Source of the DNA: Streptomyces qinzhouensis
GTDB lineage: Bacteria; Actinomycetota; Actinomycetes; Streptomycetales; Streptomycetaceae
Direction of reading: 5' to 3'
Assembly (NCBI RefSeq): GCF_007856155.1
Contig: NZ_CP042266.1
Location: forward strand, 6,324,001 to 6,388,000
DNA length: 64,000 nucleotides
Each line of letters begins with the position of its first letter. Within the stretch, counting starts at the first letter, position 1. Shown here in pieces: positions 1 to 9,493 of this stretch. Below the pieces are notes generated by a model that searched no databases, had not been told where the DNA came from, and saw nothing but the letters and a program-made list of their open reading frames with translations. The translations under genes were made by a program, and so were the position numbers.

Positions 1-394
1 ACTCCGTGATCCGGAAGGCGATCTGACCGGGCGTCCGCCGGAAGGACATCGAGGAGGGGGAGAGGCGGGGCACCCTGCGGCGCAGAAACCAGGGGACCGT
101 GATCAGCAGCAGGGTGGGCCAGAGATAGCGGTGCAGCCCGAAGGTGGCGATGACATCGGGCCGGGCGTCCTCGCCGTAGTCCCGGCGCACCTGCTCCATG
201 TCCCAGGCCAGAAAGGCGTCGAGGTCGGCTCCGCCCTCGGCAAGCCCGGCCGTGCCGAACCAGCCCTCGCCCGCGGGCACGGGTTCGCCGGGGCCCAGCT
301 CCCGGAGGCTCAGTCCGGGATAGGCCTCGGTCAGCCGGGCGTACGCGTCCGCGACGGGTGAGGCGGGGGCGGGCAACAGCGCGGGCAGGGTCAT
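1..394 (-). CDS. FhuF-like ferric siderophore reductase, N-terminal part
   Basis: The gene runs off the left edge; the first 131 residues are visible from an ATG at 394. The stretch resembles the N-terminal half of actinobacterial (2Fe-2S) ferric reductases of the FhuF type: an alpha-helical start with a 'VADAYARL' helix, then 'FLAWDMEQVRRDYG' and 'FGLHRYLWPTLLLITVPWFL'-like segments typical of these proteins. The family reduces ferric siderophores in the cytoplasm to release iron. The C-terminal cysteine cluster that would bind the 2Fe-2S centre lies outside the window, so the assignment rests on the N-terminus alone. An iron-box palindrome 27 bases upstream supports an iron-uptake role. Confidence 0.72.
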   Translation of the reverse strand, partial: MTLPALLPAPASPVADAYARLTEAYPGLSLRELGPGEPVPAGEGWFGTAGLAEGGADLDAFLAWDMEQVRRDYGEDARPDVIATFGLHRYLWPTLLLITVPWFLRRRVPRLSPSSMSFRRTPGQIAFRITE

Positions 395-420
395 TCGGGC
401 CGCCGAATCCACGATCGACT

Positions 421-439
421 TCAGGTAAGGCTTACCTTA
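421..439. promoter_or_regulatory. Iron box (DmdR/IdeR-type operator)
   Basis: A 19-bp sequence reading TCAGGTAAGGCTTACCTTA closely follows the actinobacterial iron-box consensus TTAGGTTAGGCTNACCTAA. It sits just upstream of the ferric reductase start (394) and between that gene and the GntR gene. Iron-loaded DmdR repressors bind such sites, so the reductase should be derepressed under iron starvation. Confidence 0.75.
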
Positions 440-542
440 CCCGAGGGGTGGGGTGTTTGACGTGACGCCCGGGCCGCCTATGGTGCATCCAGGACGCCCG
501 GGGAACGTCAACCGGGTGCCGGCAGGCCGGAGGAGGACCCGA

Positions 543-1577
543 GTGGAGCAGGCGCCGACGCGGGGCGCGGCCGCATCGCGCCCCGGATCCGAGCCGGGGC
601 CGGGCCTTGCCCGGCGGACACCGCCGAACGCGCCGAACGCGCCCGGGCCGGGCGGGGAGCGGGTTCCCGAACAGGCGAGCGGCGGCCGGCTCGGCCCCCG
701 GGACCGGACCCAGGAGCGGTTCCGGCCTCGGGGCCCGGCGGGCGGAGCCGTATCCGGTGGTCTGCTTCCGGGAGGCACGGAGGTGCCCGGCGGTCCGCGC
801 CGGGCGGGTGGGGAGGTATCCGGCGGGGCTGCCGGTGGTACGTCCGTACCGGCCTCGCGGTCCCTGCCCTTCGCGCGGTCCGCTCCGGGTGGGCCGTCGT
901 CGGAGCCGGACTCGCCGGACCGGTGGGTCGCACCAGGGGCACTCGCAGGGGTGCCGGTCGCGCACCGGGAGATCCGCCGGCACTCCGTCCGCGGCCAGAT
1001 TCTCCAGGCCCTGCGCACCGCTCTCCTCGACGGCGAGCTCACCCCCGGCGAGGTGTACTCGGCCCCGGCGCTCGGTCTGCGCTTCGGGGTCTCCGCCACA
1101 CCGGTACGGGAGGCCATGCAGCAACTGGCCGCCGAGGGCGCGGTCGAGGTGGTGCCCAACCGGGGCTTCCGGATCGCCGTCCGCAGCCCCCGGGAGCGCG
1201 CCGAACTGGCGCAGGTGCGGGCCCTGGTGGAGGCCCCCGTCGTCCTCGAACTGGTCCGCACCCTGCCCGCCGGGGAGTGGAGCGCGCTGCGCCCCGCCGC
1301 CGAGGCGGCGGTGGCCGCCGCGGCCACCGGGGACCGCGGCCGCTATGCCGAGGCCGATCGCGCCTTCCACCGCGCGGTGCTGGCGCTCGCCGGCAACGAG
1401 CAGTTGGTGGCCGTCGCGGACGATCTGCACCGGCGCTCCCAGTGGCCCCCGGACGATGTCTCCCTCACCGCCGACGCGGACCAGCACCTACGGCTGCTCG
1501 CCGCCCTGGAGCGGGGCGACACGGAGTCGGCCCGGGTTCTCGCCGAAGCGCACTTCGGCCGTACACCCGGCGGCTGA
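543..1577 (+). CDS. GntR-family transcriptional regulator (FCD/FadR type)
   Basis: A 344-residue protein. Residues about 136-210 form a GntR winged helix-turn-helix ('VRGQILQALRTALLDGEL', then 'FGVSATPVREAMQQL'), followed by an all-helical FCD-type ligand domain ('RAFHRAVLALAGNEQL'). The first roughly 130 residues are low-complexity Gly/Pro/Arg and match no domain. The GTG start at 543 is chosen because GGAGGAGGA lies 5 bases before it; a later in-frame GTG at 951 would give a normal-length 208-residue FCD regulator but has a poor ribosome site. FCD regulators usually sense small carboxylates; the effector is not evident. It is divergent from the iron-regulated reductase. Confidence 0.8.
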   Translation: MEQAPTRGAAASRPGSEPGPGLARRTPPNAPNAPGPGGERVPEQASGGRLGPRDRTQERFRPRGPAGGAVSGGLLPGGTEVPGGPRRAGGEVSGGAAGGTSVPASRSLPFARSAPGGPSSEPDSPDRWVAPGALAGVPVAHREIRRHSVRGQILQALRTALLDGELTPGEVYSAPALGLRFGVSATPVREAMQQLAAEGAVEVVPNRGFRIAVRSPRERAELAQVRALVEAPVVLELVRTLPAGEWSALRPAAEAAVAAAATGDRGRYAEADRAFHRAVLALAGNEQLVAVADDLHRRSQWPPDDVSLTADADQHLRLLAALERGDTESARVLAEAHFGRTPGG

Positions 1578-1623
1578 CGGCCCGTTCCGCCGGACCGCGG
1601 GGGCGTTCCGCGCCGGGACGAAC

Positions 1624-1820
1624 AGGTCGTGTCCGCGAAGTCCCGCCCGGCCCGCGCCGCCCGGCACGCACACGCTCCCCCTGTGCCCATCGGGCACGGG
1701 TGGGGGTTCCCCCGGTTCCTCCGGGCGGTAGCCCAGGGGGGACCCCCACCCAGCCGCAGGGCTGGGGGAGCCGCAGGCCCCGCCCTTCGGGCGGACGGCG
1801 CTACTTTGCGGACACGACCT
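1624..1820. mobile_element. MITE-like element with 18-bp terminal inverted repeats
   Basis: The ends are AGGTCGTGTCCGCGAAGT (1624-1641) and, inverted, the same sequence with one mismatch (1803-1820). The 197-bp interior has no gene but is full of short palindromes ('CCCATCGGGCACGGG', 'GGGGGTTCCCCC', 'AGGGGGGACCCCC') like known Streptomyces intergenic repeats. No clear target-site duplication is seen. No transposase is present, so this would be a non-autonomous element. The right-hand end supplies two of the three bases of the TPR gene's TAG stop codon. Confidence 0.55.
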
Positions 1821-2595
1821 ATCGGGGAGCCGGTACGGGGAGTCGGCCCGCGAGCCAGACCGGGACGCCGCCGAGCAGCCTGAACAGCCGTCCCGCCTCG
1901 GCCCGCAGCCGGTCGGCCTCCGGCTGGGGCTCGCAGTCGGCGAGCGCCGCCAGCGCGGGCGCGGCCCCGATCAGATAGCCCAGCTCCTCGCGGAGCCGCA
2001 GCGCCTCCGAGAAGCCGTGCCGGGCCTCGGCGGTCTCACCCTCCCGCAGGGCGAGCCTCGCCTGGTGGTGGAAGGTGAAGGAGAGCAGCAGCAGGTCGCC
2101 GCCCGCGGCGGCGCCCTCGTGCGCCCGGCGGTACGCGGCCCGCGCGGCCTGCGGCGATTCGGCGATGTGCTCGGCGAGCAGACCGCGGCGGAAGTCGAGC
2201 AGGGGGCGGCTCGGGGAGTCCGGCGACAGCAGGGCGGCGGCCCGGCCGAGCGCGGTACGGGCCTCGTCGGCCCGGTCGCGTACCCCGAGAACGGTGGCCG
2301 CGTAAGCGAGTCGGCCGCGTTCGCAGGCGGCGCCCCCGCGCTCCTCGTCGCTCACGGCCCCCGCCTCGGCGGTCCGCAGGGCGTCCTCCGCGTCGGCCCA
2401 GCCCTCGCCCGTGTACATGCACCGCTCGACGAGCAGCCCCACCCGCTCCAGGGCGGCGGCGGGATTCGCGGCGTGCGGTGTGAGCAGAGCGGCAGCATCC
2501 GTCCAGCAGCCGCGTGAACGCAGCCGCCATACCGCGGTCTGGAGTGGATCGTCACCGGCTGTCGTTCCGAAACCAGACATGGCGGTATGCGCCAC
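1819..2595 (-). CDS. TPR-like helical repeat protein
   Basis: A 258-residue cytoplasmic protein made almost wholly of Ala/Leu/Arg-rich helices in TPR-like pairs ('DAAALLTPHAA', 'AARAAYRRAHEGAAAGGD', 'AEARHGFSEALRLREELG'). No catalytic motif or signal peptide is visible. TPR proteins act as protein-protein adaptors, but the partner is unknown. The GTG start at 2595 is preferred because GGGGAGGG lies 5 bases upstream; the next ATG at 2580 has no such site. The gene ends inside the right terminal repeat of the adjacent MITE-like element, so its last residues may have been altered by that insertion. Confidence 0.65.
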   Translation of the reverse strand: MAHTAMSGFGTTAGDDPLQTAVWRLRSRGCWTDAAALLTPHAANPAAALERVGLLVERCMYTGEGWADAEDALRTAEAGAVSDEERGGAACERGRLAYAATVLGVRDRADEARTALGRAAALLSPDSPSRPLLDFRRGLLAEHIAESPQAARAAYRRAHEGAAAGGDLLLLSFTFHHQARLALREGETAEARHGFSEALRLREELGYLIGAAPALAALADCEPQPEADRLRAEAGRLFRLLGGVPVWLAGRLPVPAPR

Positions 2596-2676
2596 TACGC
2601 CCTCCCCGAGCACCCCGTCGAGCTGTTGAGTATGGGGAATCTCAGCATGGATCGGGGCGCCGGGCCAAGGGGTTGA

Positions 2677-2690
2677 GTGAATCAATTCAC
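2677..2690. promoter_or_regulatory. Palindrome GTGAAT-CA-ATTCAC upstream of the TPR gene
   Basis: A perfect inverted repeat with 6-bp arms and a 2-bp spacer, in a locally AT-rich patch about 85 bases upstream of the TPR gene start. It could be an operator. There is no direct evidence for a binding protein. Confidence 0.3.
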
Positions 2691-3180
2691 AAACCTTCGG
2701 CGCTGAGGCGCATGATGATCCATGATATTGGCCGGTGAAGCACCATCGGGAGGGTTGCGGCGCCTGTCAGCAGCGGTGACGCCCTCCGGGCCGTTCGGGC
2801 AAAGGGAGTTGGCGGACCGGCTTCGATCTTGGCGGCCAAGTGTCAGCAAGGCGCCGGTGGTTCCCCCGCCGGGTCCGCCCGGGCCGGACCCGGCGGGGCC
2901 GGGAGCGGCATCGGAGGCCTTGGACGGGGATGGGGTATACGGGCGCCGCGAACACACCCCGCCGGGCGGTACGCGCTCCGCGCGGCTGCGGGATCCCGCG
3001 CGGCGGGCCCCGGCGCGGGTCGTATCGGCGGGCGGCGGACGGCGGGTCGCCGGAAGCGCGGCCTCCGCACGCGCTGCCCGTGGATGCCGGGGGCGCCCCC
3101 CGGGGCAGCGTCTCCCGGTGGCCCGGTGGCCCGGTGGCCCGGTCGGTGGGTCAGGGGCCCCTGTTCGGGCGGTGGTCAGG

Positions 3181-3290
3181 CCGACGAGGGGCGGCCCGAT
3201 CGTGGTGCCGGGTGCCGGGTGGCCCGCGTACAACGACCGTTCCGGCGGTACGGCGAGCCGGGCGCGGTACCGGGCGGCCGGTACCCCGGC
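3181..3290 (-). pseudogene. Remnant of an iron ABC-permease gene
   Basis: These 110 bases align without a gap to 4801-4910 inside the downstream permease gene, with about 88 of 110 positions identical by hand count. On the minus strand both encode a related peptide: the fragment has 'ARYRARL...YAGHPAPGTTIG' where the intact permease has 'ARYRGRL...YAGHAVPGITVG'. Similarity stops abruptly on both sides. No start, stop or other transmembrane segment of a permease is recognisable, so it is read as a leftover of a paralogous or duplicated permease gene just 3' of the ATPase gene. Confidence 0.6.
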
Positions 3291-3312
3291 GGAGGGTCTC
3301 CGCGAGCGGCGC

Positions 3313-4385
<1,073 letters not shown>

Positions 4386-4389
<4 letters not shown>

Positions 4390-5948
4390 GAGCGCCTTCC
4401 GAGCAGATAGGAGGGGACGGCCGCGATCAGCACGATGGCCGCCGCGTACGGCGCGGCTCCGGCGAACGCGCCCGCGCCCGTCTCGGTCCACAGCCGGGTA
4501 GCGAGGGTGTCCGTACCGGTGGGCCGGAGCAGCAGGGTCGCGGGGAGTTCCTTCATGATGACGACGAAGGTGAGCGCGGCGCCCGCGCCGATACCGGGCG
4601 CGGCGAGCGGAACGGTGATCTCGCGCAGCACCTGGAGCGGCCGCCGGCCGAGGGAGCGGGCGACATCCTCCAGGACCGGCGGCGCCTGGAGCACGGCGGC
4701 CCGCGCGGAGGCGACCGCCACCGGCAGGAAGAGCACCACATACGCGGTGATCAGCAGCGGAAGCTCCTGATACACCGGGTAGGCGTAGCGCACGGCGAAG
4801 AAGACGAGGGCCAGTCCGACGGTGATGCCGGGCACCGCGTGGCCCGCGTACACCGACTGTTCCAGCAGTCCGGCGAGCCGGCCGCGGTAGCGGGCGGACA
4901 GCACCCCGACCGGCAGGGCGAGCAGGGTGGTCACGGCGGCGCCGACGGCGGCCACGGTGACGGTGGCGAGGGTGGCGTCCCAGAACTTCTCGCTGTCGAA
5001 GCCCGAGTTGCCGACGGTCAGCCAGTAGCCGAGGGTCCCCAGCGGGAAGAGGACGGCCGCCGCGGCGACGGCCGAGCACCAGCCCAGCGCGGGCGCCGTC
5101 CAGTGGCCGAGACGCAGCGGTACGGGCGGCCGGGCGCTGCCCCGGCCGGTGCGGGCGTGCCCGGCCCGGCCCCGGGTGCGGTTCTCCGCGAGTACCAGCA
5201 GCACGGTCATCACCACCAGGACGCAGCCGAGTACCGCGGCCGGAGTGCGGTCGAAACTGGCCTGGTAGGAGGTGTGGATCGCCCGGGTGAACGTGTCGTA
5301 GCGGGTGATGGAGACCGAGCCGAAATCGGAGAGTACGTACAGCGCGACGAGGATCGCGCCACCCGCCGCGGCGGGCCGCAGCTGCGGCAGGGTGATCCGC
5401 ACGAAGGTGCGGAACGCACCGCTGCCGAGCGAGCGGGCGGCCTCCTCCTGCGCCGGGTCGATCCCGCGAAGGACCGCCGCGACCGGCAGGAAGACATAGG
5501 GGAAGCAGGCGAAGGTGAGGGTGATCGCCGCGCCCGGCAGCCCTTCCAGCGACGGGAAGGCCGAGATCCAGGTGAAGGCGGCGACATAGCTCGGCACGGC
5601 CAGCGGCAGGGTCGCGAGGACCGCCCAGGCCCGGCGGCCGGGCAGCTCGGTGCGGACGGTCAGCCAGGCCAGCGAGATGCCGAGCACCAGACAGCCGGCG
5701 ACCACGATCGCGGTCAGCCAGAGGCTGCGGCCGAGGAGTTCGAGGGTGCGCTCCTCGCTGACGATGTCCCAGGCGAAACCCCAGCCGCGTTCCATGGCGC
5801 GCACGCCGAGATAGCCGAGCGGCAGCAGCGCGATCAGCGCCGCCGCCGTGGCGGGCAGGAGCAGGACGAGCGGCGGGGTACGCCGACCGGCTGCCGCGCG
5901 GGGCGCGGCAGCCGGGGTGCGCACGGACCGGTTGGTGTCGGTGCTCAA
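4386..5948 (-). CDS. Ferric-iron ABC transporter permease (FbpB type, fused double domain)
   Basis: A 520-residue inner-membrane protein with about twelve hydrophobic helices and two copies of the binding-protein-dependent permease fold, as in FbpB/ThiP. EAA-loop sequences contacting the ATPase are visible in each half ('EEAARSLGSGAFRTFVRITLP' region and 'LEDVARSLGRRPLQVLREITV' region). The start is taken as TTG at 5948 because no ATG or GTG with a better ribosome site precedes the first helix; an in-frame GTG lies eight codons later. It is 46 bases downstream of the binding-protein gene and overlaps the ATPase gene by four bases. Confidence 0.88.
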
Positions 5949-5994
5949 GGCGGTGGTGTTCTCGTCTCCGGTGACGTAGTGACTAACCGGTTGA

Positions 5995-7053
5995 TCAGAC
6001 CATGCCGGCTTCGCGGATCAGCTCCAGCGTCTTCTGGAGGGAGTCCAGCTTGCCGAGGTCGATCTTGGGAGCCTTCAGGGAAGCCAGCGCCGGCAGGCCA
6101 TCGACGGGCGAGGCGACCCCGGCGACCAGCGGGTACTCCTTGGTCTCACCGGCGAAGTACTTCTGGGCCTCGTCGGAGAGGAGGTAGTCGACGGCCTTCT
6201 CGGCCGCGGCGCTCTGGCCGCCGTCCTTGAGGACACCGACGCCCGCGACGTTGACCAGGGCGCCCGGGTCGCCGCCCGGCAGGAAGTGGATCTTGGCCTT
6301 GAGCTTGTCGGCGCCGACCTCGGAGGCCTTCTCGTACCAGTAGTAGTGGTTGATCAGACCGAGGGCGACCTCGCCCTTGTCGACCGCGTCGAGGATCGCG
6401 CCGTTCTTGGCGTACGGCTTGGCGCCGTTCGCCTTGAAGTCCTTCAGCCACTTCTTGGTGGCCTCGTCGCCCTCCAGGACGCGCATGCCGGTGACGAAGG
6501 CCTGGAAGGAGGCGTTGGTGGGCGCGTAGCCGACCTTGCCCTTCCACTCGGGCTTCGTGAGGTCCTTGACGCTGTCCGGGGCCTTGGGGGCCTGGGCAGG
6601 GTTGTAGGCGATGACGCGGGAGCGGCCGGAGACCCCGACCCAGTCGCCCGCGCCGCCGCGGAAGGCGGCGTCGACCTTGTTCAGGGACTTCTCGGGCAGC
6701 TTCGCCAGCAGACCGGCGTTGGAGAGCGCGCCGAGGGCGCCCGCGTCCTGGGAGAAGAAGAGACCGGCCTTGGTCTTCTTGCCCTCCTCCAGGATCTGCG
6801 CGGCGAGTTCGGCGCTGTCGCCGTAGCGGACCTCGACCTTGGTGCCGGTCGCCTTCTCCAGCTTCGCGATGATCGGGGAGATCAGCTTCTCGTTGCGGCC
6901 GGAGTAGATGACCAGCTCGTCCGCGCTCTGCGCCTTCGCGCCGTCCTTCTTCTGGTCGCTCTTGTCGTCGGAGCCGCAGGCGGCGAGGACGGGGACGAGC
7001 AGCGCGGCGGATATGCCGAGGGCGGTGGCCCGGCGGGCGAGCGGACGGCGCAT
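5995..7053 (-). CDS. Iron(III) ABC transporter substrate-binding lipoprotein
   Basis: A 352-residue secreted lipoprotein: basic N-terminus, hydrophobic core and lipobox 'VLAAC' with the cysteine near residue 26. The mature part has the FbpA/AfuA fold, beginning 'ELVIYSGRNEKLISPII', and carries the paired tyrosines 'NHYYWYEK' that coordinate ferric iron in this family. The ATG at 7053 has an AGGAGG site. It is the first gene of the transporter operon; an iron box lies about 85 bases upstream. It should capture ferric iron outside the membrane and pass it to the permease. Confidence 0.92.
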   Translation of the reverse strand: MRRPLARRATALGISAALLVPVLAACGSDDKSDQKKDGAKAQSADELVIYSGRNEKLISPIIAKLEKATGTKVEVRYGDSAELAAQILEEGKKTKAGLFFSQDAGALGALSNAGLLAKLPEKSLNKVDAAFRGGAGDWVGVSGRSRVIAYNPAQAPKAPDSVKDLTKPEWKGKVGYAPTNASFQAFVTGMRVLEGDEATKKWLKDFKANGAKPYAKNGAILDAVDKGEVALGLINHYYWYEKASEVGADKLKAKIHFLPGGDPGALVNVAGVGVLKDGGQSAAAEKAVDYLLSDEAQKYFAGETKEYPLVAGVASPVDGLPALASLKAPKIDLGKLDSLQKTLELIREAGMV

Positions 7054-7136
7054 GGTTGCCTCCTGGCGGACCCGTGGTGACCGGACTGGCAGGAGCCGGG
7101 CCGTCGCACGGGAGGAAAATCGGACGTCCCTATAAA

Positions 7137-7155
7137 TATGGTGAGCCTTGCCTTA
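7137..7155. promoter_or_regulatory. Iron box upstream of the iron ABC transporter
   Basis: TATGGTGAGCCTTGCCTTA matches the reverse complement of the iron-box consensus (TTAGGTGAGCCTAACCTAA) at about 14 of 19 positions, including the central GGTGAGCCT. It lies in an AT-rich patch upstream of the binding-protein gene, where a DmdR/IdeR repressor would block transcription when iron is plentiful. Confidence 0.65.
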
Positions 7156-7327
7156 CTGTCAATTTCAGGCCAGGTGACGGTCATCTCAGACCCGATGACC
7201 GATCGTGGCGCCGATCGCACCTGGTCGACGCCGCTCGTCCCACCCTTCGCGGGGAGCGCCCGTCCCGTCCGGCGGTGGTGAATCAGCCATCCGGGACCGG
7301 ACTCGGGTCCGGCTGGGACCGGATGGC

Positions 7328-9100
7328 TCAGCTCATCCGCAGGGCGAGGAAGAAGTCCAGCTTGTCCTCCAGGCGCGCCAGATCGCGGCCCGTGAGCTGT
7401 TCGATCCGGCCCACCCGGTACCGCAACGTGTTGACGTGCAGATGGAGTTGGGCCGCGCACCGGGTCCAGGAGCCGTCGCAGTCGAGGAACGCCTCCAGCG
7501 TCGGGATCAGCTCGGCCCGGTGCCGCCGGTCGTACTCCCGCAGCGGGTCGAGCAGCCGGGCCGTGAAGGCCCGGCGGACATCGTCCGGGACGAACGGCAG
7601 CAGCAGGACGTGCGAGGCGAGTTCGTGGTGGCCGGCCGCGCAGACCAGGCCGGGGCGGGCCGCGGCGACCCGCCGGGCGTGCCGGGCCTCCTCCAGCGCG
7701 CCGCGCAGCCCCTCGGCGGATGAGACGGCGGCGCTGACGCCGATGGTGAGCCGCCCCTCGCCGTCGAGCCCGGCCGACAGCGGTTCGCGTACGGCCGACA
7801 GGAGGGCCTCCGCGTGGAGGGACTCCTCGGTGGCGGGCGTGTCCCCGGTGGGCGGCAGCGCGGACAGCGGTACGAGGGCGATGGCCTCGCCGCCGGTGTG
7901 GGCGACGGCGATCCGGTCGGCGGGCTCGGCGCCCTGGGCCGCCGGGTCGACGAGGATCTCCTCCAGCAGCGCCCGGGCGGCCGGACCGCCGGCCGTGTTG
8001 TCGCCGCCCCGGTCGAGCCTGGCCACCACGATCTGCCAGTGCGGCGCGGTGTCCACGCCCGGCAGCAGCACGGGTGCGGCCACCCGGAGCCGGGCGGCGA
8101 TCTCGGCGGGTGCCGCACCCGTCTGGACCAGCTCCAGCACTTCCTGGGCCAGCCTGCGGCGGACCGTGCGGGCCGCGTCGCGGCGGTCCCGCTCGACCGC
8201 GATGAGCTGGGTCACCCCCTGGAGGAGGTCGAGCCGGGCGGCGGGCCAGTCGGCCGCGTCCGCTTCGACGGCGAGCAGCCAGTCGGAGAGCAGGGTCCCG
8301 GGGATGTCCCCGGGCGCCGTGGTTCCCGCCGCCGGATCGCCCGCGGCGCCGATCGGGAAGAGGGAGTACGCGGTCCCCTCCACGGTCACCCGGTGGGGCG
8401 GACGGCGTCCGGCCCGGGCGGCCGCGAGGTGCTCAGCGGCGAGCGCGGTGGCCACGGCCGCGGGCAGCACGTCCGCGCCGGCCCCGGCTCCGGCGGCTCC
8501 CGTGCCCGCGCCCGTGTCGGTGCCGGTGCCGGGGGCCGCTGTTCCGGAGCCGCCCGCCGTGCCGACGCCCGGGCCCGCGATGCGCCGCCCGGTGGGCGAG
8601 AGCAGCCAGGCCCGCAGGTCCAGATCGGAGCCGAGGAGACCGAGGACGACCTCAGGGCCGCCGCCCGCCGCGCCCGACGTCATCATCCGGCGGTGCCGGT
8701 CCACGACCGCCGCCAGATCGCCCGCCCGTTCGCCGGAGACCTGGCGCACCACATATTCGGTGATCGTCGCGAAGGCGACCGACTCATGGACCGCGAACAG
8801 CGGCATCCGGTACCGGGCGCACGCCTCCACCAGATCGTCCGGCACCCGGCCCAGCTCCGCCGTCCCGGCCGCGACCCCGGCCACCCGGGCCTGCGCCAGG
8901 ATCCGGACGAACGGCTCCGCATCCTCCGGAGCGTGCCGCCACGCAAGCCCGGTGAGCACCAGCTCGCCGCCCGAGAGATAGCGGCTCGGGTCCCGCAGGT
9001 CCGTGGTCATGACCCCGCGTACCGCGCGGTCCAGCTCGTCGTCCCCGCCGAGCAGCCGCAGGCCCAGCGCGTCGTTCTCCAGCAGTGCGCGCAGCCGCAT
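7328..9100 (-). CDS. PucR-family transcriptional regulator
   Basis: A 590-residue protein. The N-terminal 120 residues form a PucR-type purine-catabolism regulatory domain ('LGGDDELDRAVRGVMTTDLRDPSRYL'). A middle section with an Ala/Gly/Thr-rich linker (about residues 180-215) leads to a GGDEF-like CdaR segment. The C-terminus is a PucR/CdaR helix-turn-helix ('ELIPTLEAFLDCDGSWTRCAAQLHLHVNTLRYRVGRIEQLTG'-type region). It is transcribed away from the xanthine dehydrogenase operon, separated by a repeat-rich 393-bp region, so it is the likely regulator of purine breakdown there. Confidence 0.88.
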   Translation of the reverse strand: MRLRALLENDALGLRLLGGDDELDRAVRGVMTTDLRDPSRYLSGGELVLTGLAWRHAPEDAEPFVRILAQARVAGVAAGTAELGRVPDDLVEACARYRMPLFAVHESVAFATITEYVVRQVSGERAGDLAAVVDRHRRMMTSGAAGGGPEVVLGLLGSDLDLRAWLLSPTGRRIAGPGVGTAGGSGTAAPGTGTDTGAGTGAAGAGAGADVLPAAVATALAAEHLAAARAGRRPPHRVTVEGTAYSLFPIGAAGDPAAGTTAPGDIPGTLLSDWLLAVEADAADWPAARLDLLQGVTQLIAVERDRRDAARTVRRRLAQEVLELVQTGAAPAEIAARLRVAAPVLLPGVDTAPHWQIVVARLDRGGDNTAGGPAARALLEEILVDPAAQGAEPADRIAVAHTGGEAIALVPLSALPPTGDTPATEESLHAEALLSAVREPLSAGLDGEGRLTIGVSAAVSSAEGLRGALEEARHARRVAAARPGLVCAAGHHELASHVLLLPFVPDDVRRAFTARLLDPLREYDRRHRAELIPTLEAFLDCDGSWTRCAAQLHLHVNTLRYRVGRIEQLTGRDLARLEDKLDFFLALRMS

Positions 9101-9369
9101 TCGGTAGCCGCCGATCCGTTCGTCGTACCACGTCGCCGCGGCCGGCCGCTGTGCGCGGCGCCCGCGGCGTACCGTCCTGTCTTTCGTCTGAATCTACAAG
9201 AAGTACCGGCGGACCAGCCAACTCCTTCAGGGGTTCAGTGACTGCACCGGGGGGTGCGCCGCTTTGTGTACTGGGCCGACACGGCGTGCAATCGGAAACA
9301 GTGGGGGCAGCGGGAGCAGCGGACAGGACATCACGGCCACCGGACCTCGAACCACCGGACGGTTCGAAA

Positions 9370-9478
9370 CCGGACCAATACCGGACCAACCAATACCGGA
9401 CCAACCAGTGCCGGACCAGTGCCGGACCAGTGCCGGACCGGAACCGGTGGACCAGAACCGGACCGAACCCGGACCGAA
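9370..9478. repeat. Imperfect 11/15-bp tandem repeats before the xanthine dehydrogenase operon
   Basis: The unit CCGGACCAGTG or CCGGACCAATA is repeated at least five times, twice lengthened to 15 bp by an inserted ACCA, followed by degenerate GGACCGAA units up to the ribosome site of the FAD subunit gene. It fills the end of the 393-bp intergenic region between the divergent PucR and xanthine dehydrogenase genes. It could be a multi-site operator or simply slippage; the start at 9494 lies immediately after it. Confidence 0.7.
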
Positions 9479-9493
9479 GAGAGAGCCGAGCCC

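Larger units (their letters stand above)
2596..3312. other. Non-coding stretch with a decayed permease fragment
   Basis: About 700 bases between the TPR gene and the ABC transporter operon. Reading frames on both strands are low-complexity Arg/Pro/Gly and look spurious. It holds a short palindrome at 2677-2690, a 9-bp tandem repeat (GGTGGCCCG, three copies near 3117-3143) and a stretch homologous to the neighbouring permease gene (3181-3290). Confidence 0.6.

Noticed and set aside
9370..9478. CRISPR array
   Set aside because: Units are 11-15 bp, contiguous and without spacers, and no cas gene is present.
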